Shown: positions 33,069 to 44,626, counted from the first letter of the stretch. The stretch: 64,000 nt of DNA from Patiria miniata (GCF_015706575.1 NW_024037059.1:33366129-33430128), one strand, 5' to 3'. Program-made: numbers and translations. Notes: generated from the letters alone by a model not told the origin.

Positions 33069-35120
33069 ATGTTTCATGCCGCTATCGAGTGCATTTCGGT
33101 TGTCTTTGTGATCACAGCTCATTTACCGAGTCATGTTGATGGTGTCTACTTCTTGCGTCATCCTAGAGATACAGAAATCGCCGAGGGAGAAAGTTTGGAG
33201 CTTCACTGTGATGTGGAGGATCGTAAACCGTGGGAGCGGATGCTATGGGCGTTCCGCTGGGACGGTGAGGACGGACTGTGGCGGTATATTCATATCACAG
33301 GCGGGGATTCGTCGCAGGACAACATTAGCCATGACATCGGCAGTTCTCACTTTGTTCACCGCGGCAGCTACTCGCACCGTAGTGAGACGACAGAGTCCCT
33401 GGAAAGCAGGGATGGTGTCAGCCGGATGTTAAAGGTTGACAATTACACGCTCAGGATCGAGAAGGCGCGACATCGGGACTCAGGCATGTACATGTGCGCA
33501 TACTGGCCGGATTGTCCAGCAGGGGATGTAGGTTTCGGTGCTAAAACTGCACGAGTGACTGTCTCGTTACCCAAAGACTCCCCGTCTCTGACTTGCAGCA
33601 GTTTCTCTACTGAATCCACTCGTGGAGTTGCAACCGAGGTTGACCTGCGTTGCACCGGGACAAAAGAGCTGGCTGGCCAAGGCTTGAAACTATCATGGTT
33701 CAGGGAGGATGGACGACTACTAAACCCTTACCAGGAGGCCGACGATGACGTGTATTTGCAGCATATGCTCCAAGCGGATGAAAACGGGCTCAGGTTCTAC
33801 TGCGAGGTGAATGGGCCACACGGTAAGGAATCTTGCTCCGAGGTCCCGCTGAACGTTCCACCTACCTTGTCCCTTACTCCCACTTCGCAAACAGTATACG
33901 AGGGCACCGATGCCGTCTTTACATGTACTGCCTCCGGAATGCCGTACATCCAGACTTTCACTTGGTACGTGGAAGATACACGCACCTTGATGAAGGACTC
34001 AGGCTCACGTATACTTGTCGAAAGAGGAGACGGCACCTCCTCATTGCAATTAAAGCGAGTCAATGCATCTGCACACAGCAGAAGCATCGCCTGTGTTGTT
34101 GCTGTTCCGTCTGGTGTGTCAGCTAACGCTACAGGGAGTTTGATGGTCCAGAAAGCCGAGCGAGTCGAAGCCGTGCTTTCTCCCGGTGGCCAGGCAGACG
34201 TTCCCCCTTCGACGTCTGTGTTCTTCACCTGCTCTGTTCTCCCGTCAGAACTTACCAGTGTTGCCTCGTTCGCATGGTTTCTTGACGGAGTAGGCCTAAG
34301 GATTGCAAGAGAAACGAACGGCGGTCCCGCGATTGTCACAAGTACAGATCCTTCTAGGGATGATACAGACCGCCAGAACAACGACTTATCCGAGCTGAGA
34401 TTCGGCATCTGGAGTGCCGGATCTACCGGGGAAATCCTACGCATTGATGATCTGAAACCATCCGATCTCATGTTTAATATCACCTGCGAAGTTCGAGTTC
34501 CAGATCTGAAAGCCGATCATAAATCCTGTCACGTCAACGTGCGCAACAAAAGCTCGAGCGATATAACCCAGACGGTAGCCATAACTGCCGGTACTGGCGC
34601 TGTGTGCTTCGTTCTCGGCTTACTGTCGGCTCTACTTCTCTTCGTCGTTTGCCCTCTACGATGCATGAATCGAGTCACCATCTCAGGCAAAGACAGGCAG
34701 TCTAGAGTAACCGAGGTGAAAGGTTTGTCTCTTCAACCGACACAGGTAGGGGATGAGCAACTGTCCTCAGAAGGTGTTCCTGAGCAGCGGGCAATGTCAG
34801 ACAGAAAAGGCGGCAACAAGAAGGAGATCCAACATACGTACTTCAACACCTCGGAACGTGACGACAGCGACAACCTTCACTTGGGGATCCATGAGTATGC
34901 TCTGTCTAGCATGTCGGATTACGAACAGATCGCAGAGACATTGACGACGCCAAGGTCCGCTACCCTACCCCGGGAGCACAGGAAGAAACCTCTTCTCCAC
35001 ACCGAGTCCGTGAAAGGTGTAACCGGGAGCTTGGAAGACGACACTCCTTGCTTGGAAGGGGAGGAGATATCTCTGAAATGGCTCAAGTTACCGAAGTGGC
35101 CTCCTACCAAGCATGAATGA
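33069..35120 (+). CDS. Four-Ig-domain transmembrane receptor, copy 2 (intact, intronless)
   Basis: 683 residues in one exon. Signal peptide about 1-25. Ig1 is V-like (Cys47, Trp60/64, DSGMYMC with Cys143). Ig2 has Cys195, Trp210, Cys245; Ig3 has Cys286, Trp299, Cys342; Ig4 has Cys388, Trp403, Cys473. One TM helix lies at about 503-528 (VCFVLGLLSALLLFVVC), then a 155-residue tail. Tail tyrosines: Y591 in TYFNT (a YxN word, the Grb2 SH2 preference), Y610 in EYALS, and Y618 in SDYEQI, which fits the ITIM pattern S/I/V/L-x-Y-x-x-I/V/L. N-glycosylation sites are scattered (for example NIT, NAT). I cannot name an orthologue; an inhibitory or adhesion-type cell-surface receptor is inferred. The lack of introns suggests origin as a retrocopy. 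A variant poly(A) signal AGTAAA lies at 35307. Confidence 0.9.
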   Translation: MFHAAIECISVVFVITAHLPSHVDGVYFLRHPRDTEIAEGESLELHCDVEDRKPWERMLWAFRWDGEDGLWRYIHITGGDSSQDNISHDIGSSHFVHRGSYSHRSETTESLESRDGVSRMLKVDNYTLRIEKARHRDSGMYMCAYWPDCPAGDVGFGAKTARVTVSLPKDSPSLTCSSFSTESTRGVATEVDLRCTGTKELAGQGLKLSWFREDGRLLNPYQEADDDVYLQHMLQADENGLRFYCEVNGPHGKESCSEVPLNVPPTLSLTPTSQTVYEGTDAVFTCTASGMPYIQTFTWYVEDTRTLMKDSGSRILVERGDGTSSLQLKRVNASAHSRSIACVVAVPSGVSANATGSLMVQKAERVEAVLSPGGQADVPPSTSVFFTCSVLPSELTSVASFAWFLDGVGLRIARETNGGPAIVTSTDPSRDDTDRQNNDLSELRFGIWSAGSTGEILRIDDLKPSDLMFNITCEVRVPDLKADHKSCHVNVRNKSSSDITQTVAITAGTGAVCFVLGLLSALLLFVVCPLRCMNRVTISGKDRQSRVTEVKGLSLQPTQVGDEQLSSEGVPEQRAMSDRKGGNKKEIQHTYFNTSERDDSDNLHLGIHEYALSSMSDYEQIAETLTTPRSATLPREHRKKPLLHTESVKGVTGSLEDDTPCLEGEEISLKWLKLPKWPPTKHE

Positions 35121-36704
35121 GGATATGAGGTCCCGTACACTCTTTTCACGGTCAGTTTCTGATATAGGTGAATAATACATTAATACCTTCTTTCTTTTTT
35201 TTACTCATTATAGCAATTCCACTGAAAAGTTTTTGTTGATTTCTTTTAAAATGTGCCAAGCCAGAATTACTGAAATTCTTTTCTGTGTTTCTGTTGTACC
35301 TCGAATAGTAAAAGTTGCCTTTCAGACATTCCGTGTCCTTCAAAGCCAAAAAAGAATCGTTTTAATGAGTGCCGAGCCCATGCCCAACAATTTACGCCCA
35401 ACTTCGTCCATCACATACCGGCGACGTATTGTACCCGTGTCCTGTACGTCGATCACTAGGGGTCTCAAAATATCATCTAGATTTGATGCATGTGATTTAC
35501 TTTACTCAGCAAATCAGTATACTTAATTGAGGAAAAAATAAGCCATTAAAAATCACAAAATGAAGTTATTGCAGAGTTATTTCGTGAAGACGTTTTGAAA
35601 TCAAATGAAGTCCTGATACATGCGTCTAGAATATCCAGAACTTAAAGCCGAGGTTCATGGAGTCGCGTAACCAGCGGGGAGAGCTGGGGGCAACTACCTC
35701 ACGTCATGAACGGAACTAGAAATGCAGCCATGTTTACTTTTAACACAGGGACACTACTCTGAAACTGAAAGATAACAAGTACATTTTACAAATAAAATTT
35801 CTTTAGATTGTGTGAAATCTTTTTATTGATTTCAGCCGATTAACATAATCTCATAAGTCGATTTGTATAAGACTAGAAAGCATCAATGAAATATAGCTTT
35901 TGGAAGTTTTCCAATCCAATCTTTATGATTACTTTACGGTGGCCTATACCTCACCTTATTTTGATGCCGTAAAAAAAATACAAGGCAAGTAAAGCTGGTC
36001 CCAGAGTGCACACTATTCGAAGAAGAAGAAGAAGAATGGCTACTGACAGATTCATTGGCTTTAATGGGTAATCCTATACGATAGGACTGCCCGGCTAAGT
36101 CAAAGTGACAGTCTGTCAGTCACTCACATAGGTACACAGGGGATAGGCTGGCTCTCTGGGACCAGAACGGCGAGCTTTTGTTGCAAAAGCCACAAGGGAA
36201 AGTTAGTCCTTTATTATTCCTTTAGTTATTTCCACAAAGGAACTTATTTGCCTTGCATTATATTACTTTTCAAAATATAATAATTAAGTACTTTTATTAT
36301 TCTTATGATTATTATTATTTAACAAAACGAATCAGGTAGAGTGGGAGTAAAGTAATGCTGTAAAGTTGCTTGACAGCATCCCCCACACACCTGTCCAACA
36401 AGTTACATTCCTGCTAATTTATGAACATTTCCCCTATATATCTTTAAACCATTATTTATCATGAGATGCTGTAAATATTGAACAGTTTCATTCCAATTAA
36501 AATCGTAAATTTATCTATAAAAAGTAATGTATACTTGCTATTGATTATAAAAAGGTTTAAAGCGCTAGCTCTTACACTGATTGTAACAAGATGTTGAAAT
36601 AGGTAGGCCTTAATTGGCAATTGCCGAAATTAGTGCATTCATGATGACATTTCTTGTGTTCAAATTACATAACCCTTATTATATGGTGTATAATCCGAAT
36701 ATAA
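35121..36704. other. Unit 2 3' flank
   Basis: Non-coding and alignable with the other units. Contains AGTAAA at 35307, a weak poly(A) signal where unit 1 has AATAAA. Confidence 0.55.
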
Positions 36705-37089
36705 AGCCGGCGCACACCTTCCCGATTTTACCGGTTTCCCGGATCACCCCATCACCGGTACGGGGCTTGTTTTTTCACGGTTGCGGTTAGACTGCTACTT
36801 TAATACCTGCACATGCCCGATGCGTCCTATAATCGGTCGCATGATGATCAGTCACATGATGACAACCTTGTGACTTCCTTCGTGAATCTGATTGGTTAAC
36901 ATTAATATTGCGTCCGGTGAAATTGGATGTGGTGATATCGGATGCGAAAATAATCAAACGTGTTTGATTTCATCCGGTCACCCTGCAGTGCATGTATGGT
37001 CAGGTCGGTCCAAATTTTCGGCGCATACCTTTGTACGATGGCCCAATGATCTGGTGAACCGTTAAAATTGGAAAGGTGTGCGCCGGGCT
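36705..37089. mobile_element. Harbinger-like MITE (TAA duplication), unit 2
   Basis: Orthologous to 28809-29214, flanked by TAA at 36702 and 37090. It is slightly shorter through internal deletions. Confidence 0.86.
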
Positions 37090-37092
37090 TAA

Positions 37093-39040
37093 CGAGTTAA
37101 CATAAGTATGGACTTCAGCACTGTCAAAGTGATTCTATTCTAAAGGGTGGTTCGTCAGCCTTTATCTCTACATTCACGGATGACCGATCATCAATTATTT
37201 CAAAACAAAGGCAAAAAAACGGGTTTTTTTTGCAGGTTTGCTGAATAAGTGGTGAGTTAAAATGTCGGAAGAATGCGCTGCCCTGTGGACAATGCAGTCC
37301 AAGTTATACGTTTTGAGTACATTTTTGCAGATATATTCTATCAGGATAAATGATGTTCCATTTACGTTGAAACACTTTGGACATGTCTGCCCCCCCCCCC
37401 CCCCCCCCAGTGAACACTTAATTGACTGGGACGGCTCACTTGATTTGGACACGTCAATTCACAACTTAATCAGGCAAACTTGGAAACAATTGGTGCTTGG
37501 CCTTTGTTTTGATATCAATGGTGCTCGGTCATCCGTGAATGCATAGATACATGTAAGGTATCGATGCAAAGCTTAAACGAACTACCGTTCAAGATAGAGT
37601 CACTTTCAGATGTTAAGTTGCTAACCCATTATTTTTGGATTACGTTTTTCGTTAAAATATGTAAACTGACGATGTATTATTGCAGTCGTATCTACGAAAT
37701 AAAATAAGCACTGTGATTTGCATGTTGGCCTACAGAAAAAAATTTCTAAAAACTCCTGAACAGATGTCAAATCCGTAGTTTCACCTGCAGGATTTATTAG
37801 GTATTTTCGGAATTTAAACGGGATTATTTCATCACCAACTTCCTAAAACGCCACCAAGATTTCAGTGTTTTAACAGAAATATATTATATGAAAGGAACCA
37901 GGATAGATAAACAGTTTCAGATCAGTTAGTGATGCATTCGCTTTTAACGAACAAGTCCATAATTTCTCCGCAAAATGCTCGTACAATATACGTTTGGTGT
38001 TAAGATCAACTTTAGCACCGAATTTGGCTCGATGAGGTAGCGTGCTTAATTTCACGCAGGATTTGATTATAATCGGCGTATCTCGATAGCCAATATATGT
38101 CTCTGTAGTGAGAATATCTTCCTGAATCCGGGCTAAGTTAAGTTTGCCTTCTGGTTGTTAGACTGATAAGGGTTTTGAACAAAATGGAAACAAAAATTTA
38201 ACTGATTTAAATGTTAAATTTTACACCTGTATATATGGTGACACCAAAACGGAACGGCATACCTCCACTACCTTGAGACTCAAATCACCTGTACCAATGG
38301 ATGGAGAATCCCTGTTAGAACAAATATGATACCAAGATCTCCCGATTCGGTCCAGTAGTTTTTGCTGCAGACCCCATTTTGTGAAGCATACATTGCAATC
38401 AATCCGTCCATCCAATTAATTCAAATTCGCGGGCGCGGTTTAGTATTTCACCGGGACACTATATGACTCCCGTCTTTGCTTCACAAAATAGGCTCTAGAG
38501 CAAAAATTACTAGACCGAATCGGGCGATCTCGGTATCATTTTTCTTTTAACAGAATTCCCCATCCATTGGTATAGGATTTTGACTCTAAGGGTAGCGGAA
38601 GTACGCCGTTAATTTTTTTGGGGGGCCGGGCCACCCTGTATATTGATTAGTTTTCCCCCAAAAGTGTTATTGTGGGGTTTTCGACCTTCCCGTGATCAGT
38701 AATTCATGCCATATAGTTGAATGTTTAAAACATCTACAATGTCTAAAGCTTTTGTTCAATACTTCTGAGATACATGTACTTGTATTTGTAAATAATAATG
38801 TTCGTCGTATGTTTCACCAATGTATGTACTTTTCCTTATGAGTTTCACTTTACTTGACATTATTAAATAATTTGTTATTCATACAGGGTCCCAATAGAAA
38901 TCAGTTTTTAACTGTTTGGGCAAACCCTGGGTAAAGAAATGGAAAAAAATAAATTAACTGTTAATGAAAACATGCGAGATATATATTATTCCACAAATGT
39001 TTATTCCCGTCTTGCCCTGTTTTCCGACAGGTTTTTTTCC
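37093..39040. other. Unit 2 distal spacer
   Basis: Non-coding; contains a C run at 37391-37407. The stretch at about 38610-38990 (including CCACCCTGTATATTG, resembling a mariner-type MITE end) has no counterpart at this place in unit 1. Confidence 0.5.
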
Positions 39041-39125
39041 CCAAAGTTCCAAGGCATTCTTTTTTATTGTCATTTTTTTGTCATAGTTCACTATAGTTTC
39101 GATTATTCAACTCGGTACATACATC

Positions 39126-39622
39126 TTTCTGTTTCTGTTCCATAAACGTACAAACACCTAGAAGGTTGTCGACGTACGTTGGTCAGGGTCAGGTGTGCAG
39201 CAACTAAATTCTTGATTGGGTTTTGGAAGCCAGGTCTTGAATGTTGATGTTGTCCAGTGCCAGTTTGAAAGTCTTAATGTCAGGTGAAGAGCGGATGTTT
39301 GGGTGAAGTTGATTCCATTCTAGGATGGTCTTTGGGTACATTGAGTAACGAAAGCAGTCCGTATTTGTGGTGATGACTCTATATGAGAAAGGTCCAGTCT
39401 GTCTAGTAGAAACCCCCCTTGATGAGTTGACGATGTTCAGATAATCTTCCCTATTACTCGGTGTAAGCCCATGGGTTTCTTTGTAGAGGGTGACTAATCG
39501 AACTTTGGTCCGTCGATCTTGAAGAGTGTCCCATTTGAGTTTATTCATCATTGCTGAGATGCTTGACTCCCTGCTGTAGTCTTGCATAACAAATCTAGCT
39601 GCTCTGTGTTGAATGCTTTCTA
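39126..39622 (-). mobile_element. 5'-truncated LINE fragment, unit 3 only
   Basis: On the - strand it encodes LESIQHRAARFVMQDYSRES, then YPKTILEWNQLHP and onward, the end of a CR1/L2/jockey-group reverse transcriptase protein. The reading frame is open for about 140 codons. It interrupts the unit between two ACATC words (39121-39125 and 39623-39627), a likely short target duplication. Units 1 and 2 lack it. Confidence 0.85.
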
Positions 39623-39817
39623 ACATCAGCCAGATTTATTCAAATTCTAACTTCGGATTTCTATAATTGTTTGTATTATGTATTAAGCCGCATGGTTGAT
39701 AGGACAGGTTATCAGCGCGCATGATGAATAAGCAAACTAACTAGCTCAAAACTTCAAAATTTCTTGTAAATGTGCCTTACGAGGGGTCGATGCTGTATGT
39801 ATTTAACTGTGTTCTGC

Positions 39818-40090
39818 AGAGTCAGGTTGGTTTGTTTTTTCCTCGCCTTGCACCTCTATGGCCCGGGTTCGATTCCCATCCCAGCTGACCTTATAGGCTT
39901 TCATTCCTGCCTTATTCTGTGGACTTTGCCTGGAATATCACTCCGGGCTTTTCCTCCCACCTCTAAACCTGAACATTACTTCATTGTCTTTTCTCTCTGA
40001 CTTTTCTTCAGGCTTCGGAGCTACAATATCCATGGAGTTTTGAGGAACCCTTGGGTTTCATTTCAACATAAGGATTAAAATAATGAAATC
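39818..40090 (+). mobile_element. tRNA-derived SINE (family A), unit 3
   Basis: Same insertion as at 23403 and 32265, very close in sequence to the unit 2 copy. Confidence 0.8.
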
Positions 40091-40387
40091 TTAGTGCACT
40101 ACAACAAGGTTACGAACAAAATCGAATTCTATAATGACGCAAATATGCGCCGATATAGATTGAAATCCAAAGAAGGAAATGAATCAGATCCTTTTATGCA
40201 TAATGAAACATCAGTACACCAAGCTGTAAACATCATGTCGTGACTAAAATGTAATTAACGCAATAACAATCCTGTGTATAAAAACAACATTTAGATAGAA
40301 ACGAAAATGAAATTGATATCACTTTTACTTTCACCTTTGTCAACACGCCCAGTTACTGAACAGCACTGTATGAAGCAGGTTGTATTC

Positions 40388-40394
40388 TATAAAG
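40388..40394 (+). promoter_or_regulatory. TATA-like box, unit 3
   Basis: TATAAAG 251 bp upstream of the ATG at 40639, at nearly the same distance as TATAAAA in unit 1. Confidence 0.35.
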
Positions 40395-40638
40395 GGAAAT
40401 ACTTTGAATTTCTCGATAACGATCATTCTCTGAAAGAAACTAAAAGACTCTTGTTAATATGACGGGCATTGTTGCAGTGCGCGCTCGACAACCGTATATT
40501 GGACAGTGTTTTGGCAAACACCAGACAGTTGTTGTTTAAACTCTTGATGTTCGGTTGCGAGTAAAATTTTACAGCATCGCAAACGAACAGGTATCTCTGG
40601 ATCAAATACAAGTTTTCAGACATAATATATCTATCATC

Positions 40639-42690
40639 ATGTTTCATGCCGCTATCGAGTGCATTTCGGTTGTCTTTGTGATCACAGCTCATTTACCGAG
40701 TCATGTTGATGGTGTCTACTTCTTGCGTCATCCTAGAGATACAGAAATCGCCGAGGGAGAAAGTTTGGAGCTTCACTGTGATGTGGAGGATCGTAAACCG
40801 TGGGAGCGGATGCTATGGGCGTTCCGCTGGGACGGTGACGACGGACTGTGGCGGTATCTTCATATCACAGGCGGGGATTTGTCGCAGGACAACATTAGCC
40901 ATGACATCGGCAGGTCTCACTTTGTTCACCGCGGCAGCTACTCGCACCGTAGTGAGACGACAGAGTCCCTGGAAAGCAGGGATGGTGTCAGCCGGATGTT
41001 ACAGGTCGACAACTACACGCTCAGGATCGAGAAGGCGCGACATCGGGACTCTGGCATGTACATGTGCGCCTACTGGCCGGATTGTCCAGCAGGGGATGTA
41101 GGTTTTGGTGCTAAAACAGCCCGAGTGACCGTCTCGTTACCCAAAGACTCACCATCTCTGACTTGCAACAGTCTCAGTCCTACTGAACTCACTCGCGGAG
41201 TTGCGACCGAGGTGGTCCTCCAATGCACTGCGACTAAAGAGCTAGCTGGCCAAGGCTTGAAACTATCTTGGTTCAGGGAGGATGGACGGCTTCTGAACCC
41301 TGACCTGGAGGCCGACGATAACGTATATTTACGGCATTTGCTCCAAGCGGATGAAAACGGGCTCAGGTTTTACTGCGAGGTGAATGGGCCACACGGTAAG
41401 GAATCTTGCTCCGAGGTCCCACTGAACATTCCACCTACCTTGTCCCTTACTCCCACTTCGCAAACAGTATACGAGGGCACCGATGCCGTCTTTACATGTA
41501 CTGCCTCCGGAATGCCGTACATCCAGACTTTCACTTGGTACGTGGAAGATACACGCACCTTGATGAAGGACTCAGGCTCACGTGTACTTGTCGAAAAAGG
41601 AGACGGCACCTCCTCATTGCGATTGAAGCGAGTCAAGACATCTGCACACAGCAGAAGCATCGCCTGTGTTGTTGCTGTTCCGTCCGGTGTGTCAGCTAAC
41701 GCTACCGGGAGTTTGATGGTCCAGAAAGCCGAGCGAATCAAAGCCGTGCTTTCTCCCGATGGCCAGGTAGACGTTCCCCATTCGACGTCTGTGTTCTTCA
41801 CCTGCTCCGCTCTCCCGTCAGAACTTACCAGTGTTGCCTCGTTCGCATGGTTTCTTGATGGAGTAGGCCTAAGGATTGCAAACGAAACTAGCGGTGGTCT
41901 TGCGATTGTCACAAGCAGAAATTCTTCTAGGGATGATACAGACCGCCAGAACAACGATTTATCCGAGCTGAGATTCGGCATCTGGAGTGCCGGATCTACT
42001 GGGGAAATCTTACGCATTGATGATCTTAAACCATCTGATTTCATGTTTAATATCACCTGCGAAGTTCGAGTTCCAGATCTGAACGCCGATCATGAATCCT
42101 GTCACGTCAACGTGCGCAACAAAAGCGCGAGCGATATAACCCAGACGGTAGCCATAACTGCCGGTACTGGTGCCGCGTGCTTCGTTCTCGGCTTACTGTC
42201 GGCTCTACTTCTCTTTGTTTGCACTCAACGTTGCAAGAATCGAGTCACCCTCTCAGGCAAAGACGGGCAGTCTGGAGTAACCGAGGTGAAAGGTTTGTCT
42301 CTTCAACCGTCACAGGTCGAGGATGAGCAACTGTCTTCAGGAGGTGTACCTGAGCAGCGGGCAATGTCAGACAGAAAAGCCGGCAACAAGAAGGAGGTCC
42401 AACACACGTACTTCAGCACCTTGGAACGCAACGACAGCGACAACCTTCACTTAGGGATTCAGATGAATGTTCTGTCTAGCATGACGTCTTACGAACAGAT
42501 CCCAGAGACAGTGACGACGCCAATGTCCACTACCCTACCTCTGGAGCACAGGAAGAAACCTCTTCTCCACACCGAGTCCGTGAAAGGTGCGACCGGGAGC
42601 TTGGAAGACGACACTTCTTGCTTGGAAGGGGAGGAGATATCTCTGAAATGGCTCAAGTTACCGAAGTGGCCTCCCGCCAAGGATGAATGA
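40639..42690 (+). CDS. Four-Ig-domain transmembrane receptor, copy 3 (intact, intronless)
   Basis: 683 residues, same plan as copy 2. The start was set at the ATG shared by all three copies; an upstream in-frame ATG at 40555 has no counterpart in the others. Signal peptide, V-like Ig1 with DSGMYMC, Ig2-Ig4, TM segment and tail are conserved. Differences concentrate in the Ig2 start (LSPTELTRGVATEVVLQCTA), in Ig4, and in the tail: Y610 is replaced (QMNVLSS), YFN has become YFS, and the last motif reads TSYEQI, which fits the ITSM pattern T-x-Y-x-x-V/I rather than the ITIM of copy 2. Ig1 and Ig3 are nearly identical to the other copies. The 3' flank has AGTAAA at 42912. Function inferred: cell-surface receptor signalling through SH2 proteins. 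Confidence 0.9.
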   Translation: MFHAAIECISVVFVITAHLPSHVDGVYFLRHPRDTEIAEGESLELHCDVEDRKPWERMLWAFRWDGDDGLWRYLHITGGDLSQDNISHDIGRSHFVHRGSYSHRSETTESLESRDGVSRMLQVDNYTLRIEKARHRDSGMYMCAYWPDCPAGDVGFGAKTARVTVSLPKDSPSLTCNSLSPTELTRGVATEVVLQCTATKELAGQGLKLSWFREDGRLLNPDLEADDNVYLRHLLQADENGLRFYCEVNGPHGKESCSEVPLNIPPTLSLTPTSQTVYEGTDAVFTCTASGMPYIQTFTWYVEDTRTLMKDSGSRVLVEKGDGTSSLRLKRVKTSAHSRSIACVVAVPSGVSANATGSLMVQKAERIKAVLSPDGQVDVPHSTSVFFTCSALPSELTSVASFAWFLDGVGLRIANETSGGLAIVTSRNSSRDDTDRQNNDLSELRFGIWSAGSTGEILRIDDLKPSDFMFNITCEVRVPDLNADHESCHVNVRNKSASDITQTVAITAGTGAACFVLGLLSALLLFVCTQRCKNRVTLSGKDGQSGVTEVKGLSLQPSQVEDEQLSSGGVPEQRAMSDRKAGNKKEVQHTYFSTLERNDSDNLHLGIQMNVLSSMTSYEQIPETVTTPMSTTLPLEHRKKPLLHTESVKGATGSLEDDTSCLEGEEISLKWLKLPKWPPAKDE

Positions 42691-44232
42691 GGATATGAGG
42701 TCCCGGGCACTCTTTCACGGTCAGTTTCTGATACTCCATTAGGTGACTAATACACTGAAACCTTTCTTTGACCAATTAGCCAATAGCAATTCCACTGAAA
42801 TGTGTGGAAGTAAATATGAAACTCCATTTTTGTTGATTTCCTCTAAAGTGCACCAAGTCAGAATTGCTTAAATTCTCTGTAGGTTTTCTATGTTTTTGTT
42901 GTACCTCGTATAGTAAAGGTTCCCTTTCACACATTCCTTGTCCATAAAAGCCAAAAAGAATCGTTTTAATGAGGGCCGATGCTTTGCCCAAAAATTCACT
43001 CTGGAACCTCCTGTGTCACATACCGGCGACGTATTGCCCCCGTGTCCTGTACGTCGATCACAAGTGGTCTCAAAATATAAATCTAGTTTTGATCATGTGA
43101 TTTACTTTACAGAGCAGATCAGGATATTTAATTACGGGAAAAATAAGCCATTAAAAATCACAAAATGAAGTTATTGCAGAGTTATTTCGTGAAGACGTTT
43201 TGAAAATCAAATGAAGTCCTGATACATGCGTCTAGAATATCGAAAACTTAAAGCCGAGGTTCATGGAGTCACGTATCCAGCGGGGAGGGCTGATGGGGGC
43301 AACTACCTCACGTCATGAACGGAACTAGAAATGAAGCCATGTTTTAACACACGGGACACTACTCTGAAAATGAAAGATGTACAAATTTCTTTAAATTGTG
43401 TGAAAGCTTCTTATTGATTTCAGCCGATTAACATATCGCATTAAGTCGATTTGTATAAAATCTCGACTAGAAAGCATCAATGAATTATTAGGGATGTTTT
43501 CCAATCCAATCTTTAGGATTAATTAACGGTGGCCCATACCTCACCTAATTTTGATGCCGTAAAAAAAGGCAAGGCAAGCCTTGTAAAGCTGGGCCCAGAG
43601 TGCTTATTCAGTGGCTTTATTGGGTAATCCTATACGATAGGACTACCCGGCTAAGTCAAAGTGACAGTCTGTCAGTCACTCACATAGGTACACTGCCAGG
43701 GGCTATTAGGCTGGCTCTCTGAGACCACCCCCCCCCCAAAAAAAATGTCCTGAACGGCGAGCTTCGGTGCAAAACCCACAAGGGAAAGTTATTCCATCGC
43801 CTCACCGTGGTTGATTATGACTGTAAATAACTTTCCTAATAAGGCTCAGCTTGCAGTCAAATCGTGACTGTCCCAAACATATTAGAATAAACTATGAAAT
43901 GAATGGGAATTATTTTCCTTTCATTAAATTACTTTTGAAAAAAAATAATAATAAAGTATTACTCTCCAACATTTCACATTCCTGCTTATTCATGAACATT
44001 TCCCAATATGTCTTTAAACCATTATGTATTTTGTGATGCTGTAAATATTGAAAAGTTTCAAATTATAAATTTATCGGCAAGAAGTAAGGTAGGCTATACT
44101 TGCTAGTTATTATAAAAAAAAATATTTAAAGCGCTAGCTCTTACAATATAAGATGCAATAAGATGGTAAAATGTGTAGGCCTTACTCGGCAATTGCCAAA
44201 ATGAGTGCTTTTATGAAGACACCCGAATATAA
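42691..44232. other. Unit 3 3' flank
   Basis: Non-coding, alignable to units 1 and 2. Nothing beyond the weak AGTAAA near 42912 and a short C/A run near 43727-43745. Confidence 0.55.
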
Positions 44233-44626
44233 AGCCCGGCGCACACCTTCCCAATTTTACCGGTTTCCTGGATCACCCCATCACCGGTACTTGTTTTTTT
44301 TATTCACCGTTGCGGTTAGACCGCTACTTTACCTGCACACATGCCCGATTGATGATCCGTCACATGATGACCAGTCATGTGACTGGTCATCATTCGAGAT
44401 AGCAACCATATGAATTGCTTCGTGAATCTGATTGGTTAACATTAACATTGCGTCCGGTGAAATTGGATCTGGTGAAATCGGATGCAAAAAATCAAACATG
44501 TTTGATTTCTGGTCACCTGGTGCATACGGTCAGGTCGGTCCGAATTTTCGGCGCACACCCGTACCCCTGTACTGTACGATGGTCCGACGATCTGGTGAAC
44601 CGGTAATTGGAAAGGTGTGCGCCGGT
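44233..44626. mobile_element. Harbinger-like MITE (TAA duplication), unit 3
   Basis: Orthologous to 28809 and 36705; TAA at 44230-44232 and 44627-44629. The last bases of the right end are worn. Confidence 0.85.

Noticed and set aside
33797-34483. 228-codon - strand frame opposite the Ig gene (also at 41370 and 25847)
   Set aside because: Shadow of the conserved + strand coding sequence; it has no independent features.
38610-38660. CCACCCTGTATATTG next to a G run, resembling a mariner-type MITE end
   Set aside because: No partner end was found; reported only as part of the unit 2 spacer.
40555-40638. Upstream in-frame ATG extending Ig copy 3 by 28 residues
   Set aside because: The extension is not shared by copies 1 and 2 and would bury the signal peptide.
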